The notes under the pieces were generated by a model. That model did no database searches and was not told the DNA's origin. It saw nothing but the letters and a program-made list of their open reading frames with translations. DNA of 64,000 nt from assembly GCA_013180625.2 (NCBI GenBank), contig SNVD02016070.1, positions 1 to 64,000 on the forward strand, given 5' to 3'. Origin of the DNA: Boswellia sacra (lineage: Eukaryota > Streptophyta > Magnoliopsida > Sapindales > Burseraceae). This document shows, piece by piece, positions 10,866-21,466 of the stretch (position 1 is the stretch's first letter; each line of letters opens with the position of its first letter). The translations under genes and the position numbers were made by a program.

Positions 10866-12442
10866 ATGAAAACAAAAAGCAATGTGAGAAATATGGTAAG
10901 TCATTCTTGTTATGTCTCTTTAATAGAACCAAAGAATGTTAATAAAATGTTTAAAAAAGATGTTTGGATAAGTGTAATGTCAGAAGCATTAAATCAGTTT
11001 GAGAGAAACAAAGTATGGATGTTAGTTCATAGGCCAAAAGTTGCAAATGTTATAGGAACTAAATAGATTCTTAGAAACAAAATTGATGGAAATGGGCAAG
11101 TTATTAGAAACAAAGTTAGGTTAGTTGCACAAGGTTATACTTAAATTGAAGGCGTCGATTTTGAGAAAACCTTCGCACCTGTTGCTAGACTTGAATCTGT
11201 TAGGTTGTTGCTTTCTATTGCACGATTGTTAAACTTTAAGTTGTTTCAAATGGATGTTAAGATAGCCTTCTTGAATGGCTATCTTAATGAAAAGGCTTAC
11301 GTTAAACAGCCCAAAGGGTTTATTGATCCTAGACATCCAAATTTTGTATACAAGCTTTACAAAGTATTCTATGGTTTGAAACAAGCTCTTAGAGCTTGGT
11401 ATAAGAGATTGAGTAGCTTATTGATCCAAAGAGGCAACACTAGAGAAAGCAATAATAAAACTTTATTCATTAAACATGCTTCAAGTTATCTCATTGTTGC
11501 TCAAGTGTATATTAATGACATTGTCTTTAGTTCTACAAATAAAGTCAAAGCTAATAAGTTTGTTGAGCTAATGTAGAGTGAATTCAAGATGAGCATGATA
11601 AGTGAGTTGAATTTCTTTATTGGCTTATAAGTGAAGCAACTTCAAAGTGAGATTTTTATTTCATAAAGTATACTAAAAACTTGGCAAAGAAATGCAAACT
11701 TGACAAGGTCAAGGCACTTATGACTCCTATGAGTACTAACATCAAATTAACAAAGAAACACAGGTAATGATGTTGATTCAAGCCTTTATATGAGCATGAT
11801 TGGAAGTCTTCTATAGCTGACTACAAGCAGACCTAACATCACTTTCAGTATTGGCTTATGTGTCAGTCCTATCTGAAAGAACTACATTTATCAGCAGTAA
11901 AGAGAATTATTAGGTATGGTCATGGGACATCTGAATTTAGAATATGGTTTGCTAAAGACATAAATGCATGTCTTGTAGGTTATAGTGATGTAGATTGGGT
12001 AGGAAACATAGATGATAGGAAAAGCACTTCAGGTGGTTGCTTTTACCTTGGTAATAAGCTAATCTCTTGGCACAGTAAAAAGCAAAACAACATTTCATTA
12101 TCCATAGCAGAGGCTTAATACATAGATGCTGGGAGTTGTTACACTCAATTACTTTGGATGAAACAAATGCTAGGTGACTATGGTATTAATCAAGACTCCA
12201 TAACTCTATTTTGTGATAAAACTAATGCGATTAATATCTCAAAAACTCCAATCCAACACTCTAGAACTAAGCACACTGATATAAGGCATCTTTTTATTAG
12301 AGAGCTTATTAAATCTAAAACAATCCACATTGAACATATCTCTATTGAGAATCAACTACCTGACTTGCTTACTAAAGCACTTGCTGTATTGAGATTTGAA
12401 AAACTGATAAAAACCATTGGCATTTGTCAGTTATCTGTATAA
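10866..12442 (+). pseudogene. copia element 1 reverse transcriptase and RNase H
   Basis: Reverse transcriptase blocks are visible in order: W.LV.RP...IGTK (near 11010), FQMDVKIAFLNGYLNE (near 11245), and YGLKQALRAWYKRL (near 11370). The catalytic YVDD-type position reads YIND near 11510, so the motif is mutated. RNase H follows, with SDVDWVGNIDDRKSTSGG (near 11985) and QHSRTKHTDIRHLFIRE (near 12255). Stops and frameshifts split the domains. The order confirms Ty1/copia and not Ty3/gypsy. Confidence 0.85.
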
Positions 12443-13243
12443 ACACTATGTTTAGTTATGTTATTTATATATGTACCATCATTTGTCAATTTTTCAATTT
12501 GAGCATGACAGAGCTGCCTTGCTTGTCTAAATTTGTTGAAAATTTATATCAAAAACAAAGAGGGCTACTAGTTATGATGTGTAAAAGCTATCCTTAGAGA
12601 ATAACATCAATGTATCCTGAAACTATGTTAAGGTCACCCACTCTAATGGAAGAAGGCTACCTCATTTCTTGTGTGAAAGTTGCTGGTTTCACAGAAATAA
12701 TTCATGTTGTAATTAAGATATCTGTGTGTAAGAAGCATGCTCATGTTGACCACTCAACTGAATTGAAAGTTCAGATAATGAAAATTGATTTTGTTTCGTA
12801 TTTTTATAGCTCTAAAACATGCTTGGTTTTAAAATAATTTTATGAAGTTTAGATATTCCAGTTATGTGAAGTTTAGTTGTTTTCAATAGTGTGCAGTATA
12901 ACTTTCGATTAGTTCTTCATGTCTGACTCTGTTTTATTTTCTTATGTGTTGGTATGATAAAAAGTGAGCCACGTTAGCAAGGTCGTTGGAATTTGTTCAG
13001 TGGTAGGAATATGTTTATGATTTAAAAGATCATGATTTTATAAGATTGCATTGATGAATGAAGGTTTTCAAAAATATTTTTGAAAATTATCATAATTAAT
13101 GTGATAAAAATCCATGCAAATAAAGATTTTCTCTCTCATGGATTTAATATATTTTGAAAATCAATTTTATTCAAATTTAAACTCCTAGAATTCGAATTGG
13201 ATTAGAATTACGTGCTAGTTATATCACACTCAATTATTAACTC

Positions 13244-14900
13244 TTGGTTATATCAAACATCTCTTTGCATGGTCATTTTTCTATCCCTCTATTAACTCTA
13301 AAATGTAGCAGCTATCAAAATTATTTCTTCTTTATCGCTGTAGCCAAATACAAAGCAGACCCGCAATCCTCATCAACTGAACCTAAAACTACAAGTTCTT
13401 CATCAATCTCCGACTCTTCAACAGAAGAGGAATCAAACCAAAAAGAACAACAATCACAGCAATAACAACAAGCAAACCCAATAATCAAACTAGACCAATC
13501 GACTCTAACAGAACCAAACCGATTGTCAGCAAGGGAACCAGATTCACCTCTAACTCCACTAGTTCCAATTGACCCAGCCATGAGTGAAGACTAAGATGTT
13601 ACAGTTGGAGAAGTTCAGGATCGTGTAAATCCTCCCAATTACATGTTCTTGAAAGGGAGAGTGAGACAAGGTATTGAAGATACACATCTAAGAGAGATAT
13701 TCGTGTGGAAAGGCATATCAAAGAAGAAAATTTTGATGACTACCAACTTGGAGAGGTGATTGAAGCCAGGCATTGGATGAGAACAATAACAAATCTAACC
13801 CCTCCTCTGACATCTCCTGTTCAACAATTCTATGCCAATATATTGCCATGCATCAATGATCCTAGGAGCTATTATTACCATAAGGTTTTCTGCAGAGGAA
13901 AACTGATTCGGTTCTTACCAAATGTTATAAATCAATTTTATGAAATTTCTATTGGCATTCAACATACTGTAGAAAGTGATTTAGACATGAGTCAGGTTAC
14001 TTTTGAACTGAATAGGAGTTGTGATGTACATTAGGATCCACATGATGGCATTGATCAAAAGTGTTTGATTCTAAAATACAGTGTGTTGCATAAGATTACT
14101 CAGTACAATTGGTTTTCATCCACACACCAGAACAAAGTTAGAGAAGATAGAGGCAAATTTCTTTATTGTGTTGGCATAAATTGGTCAATTAATCTTGGCT
14201 TGTAGATGTACAATTACATTGTACAAATTACAACTTATCAATCTCATCAGAAACTACTTGTTTTACCCTGCATGATTCATGCTTTGTTATTGCAGAATGA
14301 GATTGAATTGGATGATGGTGAGATTACTAAAGAAATACTCCCTGCCATCAAGAAAGGTTTCATGACCAGGATTAGGAATACAGCTAAGAAGAAGAAAGTT
14401 TCTCAGAGACAACCTAGATAGAGGAGACCTCCTAGACCAGATCAAATGGCTTCTATTAGTAAGCAGCTTACTCTAATCACTACTTCTTTAGTTGATCTTA
14501 TACAGGTCAAGCTATCAAAGCAAAGCTACAGATTTTGGAAAAGAAGCTAGAGACAAGATCAGGTGGTGAAACATCCATGAAGAAGAGAAAGAAGAAGGAC
14601 AAAAAGAGGAGAAAGAAGAAAGCCAAAACAGTTGCAAATAAGTCTTCTTCAAAATCAGTGGATGACATTCCAAAATCACCACAAGCTGCCTGCATTAGCT
14701 CCAATTACATCCCCACCTCATGCCACACAACAAGTAGTTGAAACATTAGTGAATATTTCACAGAAGACAGAAACCACAACTAAGAGACAAGCTCATGAAA
14801 TGGAGAAACAGTTGTTGCAGTCGCTATCTTAACAAAAACAATTGCTCCAACAACTCTAGTATCAACTCCTGTAGAAATTTATCCAACTCCAGTGTTTAAG
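13244..14900 (+). pseudogene. extra 3' ORF of element 1 (env-position, plant-transposon-protein-like)
   Basis: Downstream of RNase H, in the sense direction, lies a broken coding region. It contains a Ser/Thr/Glu-rich N-terminal part (about 13340-13465), a globular middle (13705-14420) with the block PVQQFYANILPCINDP and then RGKLIRFLPNVINQFYEI, and a Lys-rich tail (14535-14741). The FYAN...RGK.I.F....IN.F pattern resembles the 'putative plant transposon protein' domain often found in plant LTR elements. In Sireviruses an extra ORF occupies this envelope-like position. The same arrangement recurs in element 2 (27193-29550). Its function is unknown; I see no clear transmembrane anchor. Confidence 0.55.
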
Positions 14901-15516
14901 AGATAGAAGACCCCTGTTGGTCGATCCAAAACACACCCATCCAAACTGCCTGTGTGCAAGTCCGCCGGACTTAGCTAAACATTTTTTTTTTGAACTTTAT
15001 GCTTACCCCTTCTGTCTTTGGCATTTGTTATGAAACTAAGGGGGAGTAATACTTAAGTTTTCTTATGGATGTTTTCATGCTTAGGATTTTTGTTTGCTTG
15101 ATTATCTTAATTACCATTTAAACTTGCAGGATTTGGTGTTTGATTAAACTGTTATGCAGATTTTAATTATATTTGCGGGTTTAATTTTTGTCTTGATTAC
15201 GAGGAAATTGTTTTCTTATTTTAGGGGAGTAATTGATCCATGTGTTGCAATGTTGTTTTCAGACTTTGTTTTGAATTACTTAATTTGCAACTTGCAATCT
15301 AATGCTCTGTGTCTGATAATTCTTTCTGTGCTGGTACTGGTAGATTCAATTATATTCTTTTAGTTTTATTTGTTATAACTGAATGAGTGTCTATCATCCG
15401 TGTTTTTATGACTAAGTATTTACATTCTGTCTTGAATTGTATCACACTTAACCATGCAGGATTTTACTCACAAAAACATGTGAATGTTTTCATCACAAGA
15501 TGTCAAAGGGGAAGAT

Positions 15517-16470
15517 TATTGGTGTCACTATAACACATGGCATGCATGTGCTATGCATGTGTTTAAATTTTAATATTGTCATCATGTGATAAAAACATTA
15601 ATGTGAATATTCTTTCCTAATTTCATTTGGATATTTTATGTTAGGAGAATTTTAACTAGAATAGAATAACTTGATTTGATATTCTAGTTGAATAGCAAGT
15701 ATTATATTTATATTGATGATCACTTATTATATTAGGATATTATTTGTAGTATTTTAGATTAATTAGGATAGTATGTTATCACTTCCTATATTGTTTGATA
15801 TTTATCTAACCTCACCATCTTAAGTTAAGATTTTACAAGTATTGAAAAGTTTTAAGTCCTTGTTTCTCAAGGAAGTGTTAGATGTGCGGCCTACATAAAG
15901 GAGATATCATTTAACGTTTAGGATATGCAAACCTTATTCAAGTATTTCGTTGAGAGATTATTTAATGCACATCTGTTTATGTTGAGTTTTCATATTTGTT
16001 CATTTAGTTTTTAGCTTAAAGTTTATCTTTTTCGAATGATTGAAGATTGTGTCTAACTCATATGTGTTGAGTCTTTACACAAATCTGATTTGTAAATGTT
16101 ATCGAATCGTGTAAACTTAAGTGAGTTAAATGATTACATAAGTCTGTAACAGTTACGCTTGTTATGTGTTACTTGACTGAATTGAGTTAAATTGTTTATG
16201 ACTGTAAAGTAAAACAACAGAAGATTGTGTGAAGAACTGTGGCTACAATTAAGGGTAATCAAGTTTCTATAGATTAGATTACTGAATGAACAAGAGTCTA
16301 TCACTATAAAGCGTTCTAAATCGAGTATAAACACATACAGTATAGTTGATTATAACCTTTGTTGCCCGTGAATTTAGGCTTATTTATAGTAAAACTATAT
16401 AAAATCTTTTGTTTCATTTTACTTTACTGTTTTCAATTAAGTTATTGTTAACATACTATAAAAACTAACA
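15517..16470 (+). repeat. 3' LTR of copia element 1
   Basis: It begins TATTGGTGTCACTATAACAC (the first G of the canonical TG is lost) after the purine tract at 15504-15516, and ends AAAACTAACA. It is about 56 bp longer than the 5' LTR, through small insertions such as the extra TTTAAATTTTAATATTGTCATC near 15563. Confidence 0.85.
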
Positions 16471-16670
16471 AAATCCAATAATCAAATGTTTTTTTCTAAG
16501 TAATAAGAATGCCAAAATTATCACTTTTAGACTTTTTAACTAAAAAGCTATCCAACTTTTGGACATATATTTGTAAACATTTTTTTTTGAAAAACTAATT
16601 TATACTTACAAAAATAAAAATTAAAAAAAAATGTCACATATATAGATAGTGCAGGTTCGCGACTTCTTAC

Positions 16671-17159
16671 ATATGCCACCAGAGTCGATAATATTTGCAA
16701 TGCGGCCAAACGTCGAGCACGGGAAGAAACAAGTTACAATTGCTGAAACACAAAAAAAAAAATAAAATAAAATAAACAAATATACATCAATATTTTCATA
16801 TTTATTTTGTTACTTTGATGTCCTGATGCTAAATTAATCATGCTCATGAAAGGCGCAAGGAACTTATGTGCGTTGTGACCTTAAAAAGAAGTCGCTTTGC
16901 TATTGCAATCTCTTACGATTTTCGGCAGAAGAGATAGAAGAGGCGACAAATATAATTGACGTTTAGGGCAGCCATATATTAAGAAAATTGTGATCCGTAT
17001 AAAAAATATATCACCATTGCATGGGTTATTTATGCAACCGAAGAGCCCACTACTCCAAACTCCAATCTGGTTTTGGTGATTTGGAAGTTCAGGCGGTTGC
17101 ATGGCATCATTAGCTTGTTCCTCAAGACCCTCCATAGTTGGCTCTTCGCTGTCTTCCAT
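16671..17159 (-). pseudogene. PLAC8 gene exons 1 and 2
   Basis: Exon 1 (17159-17015) starts at ATG and encodes an acidic N-terminus followed by NQIGVWSSGLFGCINNPCN. The donor is ATG|GTGATA. Exon 2 (16742-16671) starts after a polypyrimidine tract and GTTTCAG, encodes AIVTCFFPCSTFGRIANIID and a short GG-rich end, and stops at donor GTAAGA. Phases (1, then 1) match the downstream exons across the large intron. Confidence 0.82.
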
Positions 17160-17930
17160 GTATATAAAGCAATAGCTTTGATCTGTGAAAAAGTTCAAGC
17201 TGGACACGAAAATATAAACAATAGGGGAAGTCTAGAATATTGCTAATATGATTCAGTATCTCGGGCTATAAAAAATTGTCATATTAGAATTGAGGACATA
17301 TACCTTACATCTATATGAAGAGGGAAAGCCTGAGAGTTTGAGAGAACTTTCTGCAATTTTCTAAATCCTGGAAGGATATTGAATAAGTGAACGACATGAG
17401 TCAACCATGAATTATTTCTTTAGTTTTTTTGTCCTCTTCCAATGTGAGATTCTGAGGATATTCTAGACGCCTCGGATGCTTATAATATCATAAGTTTATA
17501 AGCAATAAAAGTCTGAACAATTTATTTATTTTTGTCTTTTTCTAATCGAAGATAATTCCCGCGGGCCCTTTCCCACGTAATCAAATTTTGATGATCTAGA
17601 CACCTCCCACGCAAGCCATTCTCATGCGTCTGTAATTAACTGTGGATTGTTCAGCTCGATTGTTTCCTTAATTAAGGGATCAGGTGTATCTGACAACGTC
17701 AATGCATGGAGATGCATCTCTTATCGGGGTCGTTAGCTAGCTTAGTCAATAGAAAAGTAAAAAGCTTATTTGTTGCTTTTTATGTGTATATATTTGTATT
17801 ACACGATTAATGGAGGGATAAGGTGCTTTGGGAGTTGATATGATATTTCCAAAAGTGTTTTTACAAATATGTAAGTCAATAAGACTGAAAAACAGGAAAA
17901 TTCCGCGACATATTTGTATTAGTTCGTATC
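17160..17930. other. upstream flank of the PLAC8 gene
   Basis: Presumed promoter/5' UTR side of the minus-strand PLAC8 gene. A TATATAA-like stretch lies near 17160-17165, just before the ATG. The rest, including a GC-richer patch near 17570 (CCCGCGGGCCC), holds nothing I can assign. Confidence 0.35.
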
Positions 17931-18456
17931 AGAGGCGTAACTAGAAAATCATTTTCAGGCTGGGCTTAAAATTTAAAAAAAAAAAAAAAGGTGAACTTGC
18001 ACGGTACAAAGAGATTTTAGTAATTAAAATTATATACCTAATTAAGGATACATCATGTACCTTAACTTTTAAAATAATAATATACACTGAAAAACAACTT
18101 ATATTATATTATAATAAAATAAATTTATATCTTATTTGTAAAGATAGAATTAACCTATAATATGTGAGAGTAAGAAAGCATTTAAACTTGGAGAGGTATG
18201 TAAAGTATGAGAAGATTTAGGAGATAACATATCAGTATTTTTCATGATTTTAAAAAAAAAAAAATCCATTGAAGGGGATGTAGTTGTAGAGAGATCAGTG
18301 TAAGTTTTCAAAAAGAATGGGATTTATAGAAATTCATTTATGAGGGACGAAAAAGCAAAAATCTTTTAACTCATTCAACTTTTTTTTCTAAATTCTCAGT
18401 TGGGCAGTAGCCCAGCCTAGCGACCTTCTTCCTGCCCCCCACCTCCGTATGTTGTT
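17931..18456. mobile_element. MITE-like element with imperfect terminal inverted repeats
   Basis: It starts CAGAGGCGTAACTAG...AGGCTGGGCT and ends in AGCCCAGCCTAG...CACCTCCG. Read inverted, the end becomes CGGAGGTG...CTAGGCTGGGCT, so the two ends are imperfect inverted repeats of about 45 bp. The interior is AT-rich with no coding. No convincing target duplication beyond TA/TAT was found, so the superfamily is open. Confidence 0.45.
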
Positions 18457-18487
18457 TTGCTTAGCTTTTCTTTAATTGGCCAATATA

Positions 18488-18990
18488 ATCTAGGACGAAA
18501 TACAAAAAGAATGGTGCATTTTGATAAAATAAAAATATCGCATTTAAATACTGAGGAAAATTTTGAATAAACCTTTAATTTATATGCCAAATAGATGGTG
18601 TTGGTTTTCGCTTCGTGAATTAATTAATATAGACAAAACATACCATATAAATTAAACGAAGCACTTATTAAATAAAGTAATCAGTAATATTATGAAGTAA
18701 AATAAGAGAAAATTTTCAATGGAACAAGTGTATGCATTGCAAATTAGTACTTGTTTGATCGCTTTTTTGAATTTTTAAATATAAATAATTTAGCACAACA
18801 AATTAGTTTACACAGAATATCTTGTTAAGATAATACAAGTTGTAGCTCCATCAAATATAAAAATTTGTAATTTTTTCACATGTTACAAAGTATGAATAAA
18901 ATAACAACTTGATATGAGAAAGGACAAACGAGCATGCGCTTAAAGGATGGTGATTTCCATATTTTACTATTTTGGCCCACAATATGATTC
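18488..18990. repeat. direct repeat, copy 1 (about 500 bp)
   Basis: The stretch beginning near 18505 (AAAAAGAATGGTGCATTTTG) recurs near 19006 (AAAAAGAACGGTGCATTTTG) and continues after the solo LTR at 21066-21420. Shared landmarks are AATAAACCTTTAATTTATAT, the block GAATATCTTGTTAAGATAAT, and GAGAAAGGACAAA. The copies are diverged and have no coding content. Confidence 0.7.
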
Positions 18991-19379
18991 ATTTTTACAC
19001 ATACAAAAAGAACGGTGCATTTTGGCGAAAACAACAAAAATATCATTGTTAAAGTTTTAAAAAAAATTAATAAACCTTTAATTTATATCTTAGATAGATG
19101 ACGTCGTCTTTTACTTCATGAATTAACTGATACAAGCATAATATGTTAGCCCTAAGGCTACATGATAATTTTGATGATAATAATACACATTGATTCATTG
19201 AGGTATTACTAATATGTTTATTTATGTGCAAGAATAAGATCAATAAAATTCTTGTAAAATCAAGAAGATGCTTATTAAAATAAAGTGTTGAAACTAAGGG
19301 CAAGACTACATGTTAAAGGCACCAAAGTTTAAGAATAAGGTTTGACTCAAGGAATGTGACACATGAGCAATATTTAATC

Positions 19380-20050
19380 AATTGATCATATATTTCTCTA
19401 TAAATATCCAAATGATGTTATTCTTGAGCCTTTGGAAAGCTTACTCAATTAATAACATTTTATATGTTTTAAAGAAATTCAATTTTCAAGTAAAAGGTTG
19501 TCTAAATCATCATGCAAATTAAAGGACAAATAAAAGCAGCTGACATGAGCACCGAATGCTATTTTGGACATATATTGAGCTAGAGATATCCAAATGACTT
19601 GATTCTTAAGCAATTGGAAAGATGATTTAATGGATCACATTTCAGATTTCTTGAAGAAGTTCAAATTTCAAATGAAAGGTCGACATAATCAGCATCCAAA
19701 TCGGTGGACTAACATAAAGAAGAAAAATCAATTAACATGAGCACCGAATGGTCTTTTGTCCATATCTTGAGATAGGATATCCAAATGACTTGATGCTTAA
19801 TGTTTTGGAAAGTTTATTCAAATATCTAGATCTTTCATGTTTTGAAGAAATTCAAATTTCAAATGGAATGCCAACATAATCAACATGCAATTCGGTGGAC
19901 TGACACAAGGAAGAAAAATCAACTGACATGAGCACCGAATGGTCTTTTGTCCATATCTTGAGATAAAGTTATCTAAATGACTTGATTTTTAATGCGTTGG
20001 AAAGATTATTCAAATATACAGATCTTTTATGTTTTACATAATTTCAAACT
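19380..20050 (+). repeat. tandem ~190-bp subrepeats inside the solo LTR
   Basis: A unit carrying ATATCCAAATGACTTGATTC, then GGAAAG, AAATTCAAATTTCAAA and GACATGAGCACCGAATG recurs three to four times at about 185-200 bp spacing. The same block structure is present in the other three LTRs of the family. Confidence 0.75.
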
Positions 20051-20350
20051 TCAAATCAAACATTGACAAAAATGGCAGACAATATTACGGTTTTTATGGT
20101 GGGCAAAAAATTTGGAGTTGGTGTCTTCACTTGATTAAGTTCATCTCATTTGCCTATAAAAGGAGCCTTCTCCCATGCATTCAACAAGAATTCATCAAGC
20201 ACGAAATAAGAGAAATATCAAGTCTAAAGAGCTTTTATATTCTTTATCTACTCTTTGAAGAGAGTTATACTTTTATTGTAAACAATTTTCTTTGTTCTTG
20301 TATAGTGGTGAGAGTGAGATCATTCTTGTAAAGGATAATTAGTTATCCTT

Positions 20351-20740
20351 GAGAGAACTCTTGATATGGTGTTATCAAGAGTTAAACAATTGAGAGAACT
20401 CTTGGTGTAGTGTTATCAAGAGTTAAACAATTGAGAGAACCCTTGGTGTGGTGTTATCAAGGGTTGAAGGAAGAAGCCATTGTGAGGTTGTTCATCAAGC
20501 AAGTTGTAAAGAACTCTTGGTGTGGTGTTATCAAGGTTTGAAGGAAGAAGCCTTGGTGAGGATGTTCATCAAGCAAGTTGTAAAGAACTCTTGGTGTGGT
20601 GTTATCAAGGGTTGAAGGAAGAAGCCTTGGTGAGGTTGTTCATCAAGCAAGTCGTAAAGAACTCTTGGTGTGGTGTTATCAAGGGTTGAAGGAAGAAGTC
20701 TTGGTGAGGTTGTTCATCAAGCAAGTTGTAAAGAATTCTA
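20351..20740 (+). repeat. minisatellite inside the solo LTR (~74-bp units)
   Basis: Units start GAACTCTTGGTGTGGTGTTA and include GAAGGAAGAAGCCTTGGTGA and TTCATCAAGCAAGTTGTAAA, spaced about 74 bp apart. They are preceded by shorter versions ending AGTTAAACAATTGAGA. In the family's other LTRs the unit is 65 bp. Confidence 0.8.
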
Positions 20741-21466
20741 CAACTTAGTAGAAAGCCTAGCTTGTGGAGGAGCTAGGAGCCCGTGGACATAGGCAATGTT
20801 TGCCAAACCACGTAAATTGATTTTGCACTCTTCTATACCTATCCTCTTTATATTTACTTGCACTTGTGATTGTTCATTATTCTTATTCTCTTGATTGCAT
20901 CTTAGATAACTTCTTATTTCATCTTCATCATCTTTATTCTCAAAGAAAGAGTGAACTAATAAAGAGTGAACTAATTTTGATCTTTCAAGAAAAGTTTTAT
21001 AAGTCCATTTTTATAAATAAAAACCCAATTCACCTCCCTATTGGGTTGCCATACCTGGGTTAACATAATATACCATATATCATAAACTGACTAATATTGG
21101 AAAGTAAAATAGGAGAAATTTTTTCGATCGTTATTCTGGAACAAGTCATTTTATATGCATTACAAATTAATAATTGTTTTAATACTTTTTTAATTTTCAA
21201 TTTTATATAATTTATTGCAACAAATTAATTTACACATAATATCTGGTTAAGATAATGCAAGTATCAGCTCCTACACATTTTTACATAGAATATCTGGTTA
21301 AGATAATGCGAGTGTCAGCTCCCTCAAATATAAAAAATTTGAAATTTTTTCAAATGTTGCATGTTGGAATAAAATAATAATTTGAGAAGAGAAAGGACAA
21401 AAAGGATGTGCCTAAGGGACAGGGACATGTGCGCTTCACGCAAATCCTGTCATTGTTCTCGAAGCT

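Larger units (their letters stand above)
6615..16470 (+). mobile_element. Sirevirus-like Ty1/copia LTR retrotransposon (element 1, decayed)
   Basis: A full-length 9.86-kb element. LTRs lie at 6615-7512 and 15517-16470; a tRNA-iMet-type primer-binding site TTGGTATCAGAG follows the 5' LTR; a purine tract CAAAGGGGAAGAT precedes the 3' LTR. Domain order is gag, zinc knuckle, protease, integrase, reverse transcriptase, RNase H (the Ty1/copia order), then about 3 kb with an additional coding region. Several G-rich tracts of the AGGGGGAG type lie before the 3' LTR (near 15042), as described for Sireviruses. Many stops and frameshifts and visibly diverged LTRs show an old insertion. It lies in intron 2 of the minus-strand PLAC8 gene, in opposite orientation. 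The outer 5-bp target duplication is not clear (AAATT versus AAATC). Confidence 0.88.
5098..17159 (-). pseudogene. PLAC8 / PCR-type membrane protein gene, split by retrotransposon, in-frame stop
   Basis: Four exons on the minus strand join in consistent phase: 17159-17015, 16742-16671, 5533-5321 and 5183-5098, for 172 codons including the final stop. Plant PLAC8 (PCR/FWL) proteins are small Cys-rich plasma-membrane proteins linked to Cd/Zn tolerance and organ size. The order of conserved blocks is correct: WSSGLFGCINNPCN (exon 1), CFFPCSTFGRIANIIDSGG (exon 2), a hydrophobic Cys-rich stretch and [15 protein letters not shown] (exon 3), and a polar tail ending PPVNQLMRPLGN (exon 4). Exon 3 carries TGA where the family has Arg in Y-R-x-K-L-R (CGA to TGA). 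Intron 2 is about 11.1 kb and holds the copia element at 6615-16470. An alternative upstream ATG lies in frame at 17207. I infer a recently inactivated gene; whether the spliced message is still made cannot be judged from sequence. Confidence 0.8.
19144..21065 (+). mobile_element. solo LTR, Sirevirus-type copia family B (TSD TAATA)
   Basis: It begins TGTTAGCCCTAAGGCTACAT and ends CCATACCTGGGTTAACA, flanked on both sides by TAATA (19139-19143 and 21066-21070). It matches the three LTRs at 36983-38879, 42255-44157 and 44491-46442. An internal TATA box (CCTATAAAAGGAG, near 20154) marks the promoter. No internal coding region is attached, so it arose by LTR-LTR recombination. It contains two blocks of tandem repeats, listed separately. 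Confidence 0.93.
19005..21420. repeat. direct repeat, copy 2, interrupted by solo LTR
   Basis: Second copy of the unit at 18488-18990, made of 19005-19143 and 21066-21420. The 1922-bp solo LTR sits between the two parts. Within the right part the sub-block AGAATATCTGGTTAAGATAATGC is itself repeated (near 21240 and 21287). Confidence 0.7.

Noticed and set aside
13321..13581. 86-codon minus-strand ORF with Cys-rich stretch
   Set aside because: Antisense of the Ser/Thr/Glu-rich part of the extra ORF of element 1; composition artefact.
6615..16470. Reading element 1 as Ty3/gypsy because of its length and extra 3' ORF
   Set aside because: Integrase precedes reverse transcriptase, the Ty1/copia order, and the primer-binding site is tRNA-iMet type.
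20351..20740. Regular repeats that could suggest a CRISPR array (also 38211-38575, 43490-43840, 45730-46120)
   Set aside because: Units are contiguous with no unique spacers, lie inside LTRs and are plant minisatellites.
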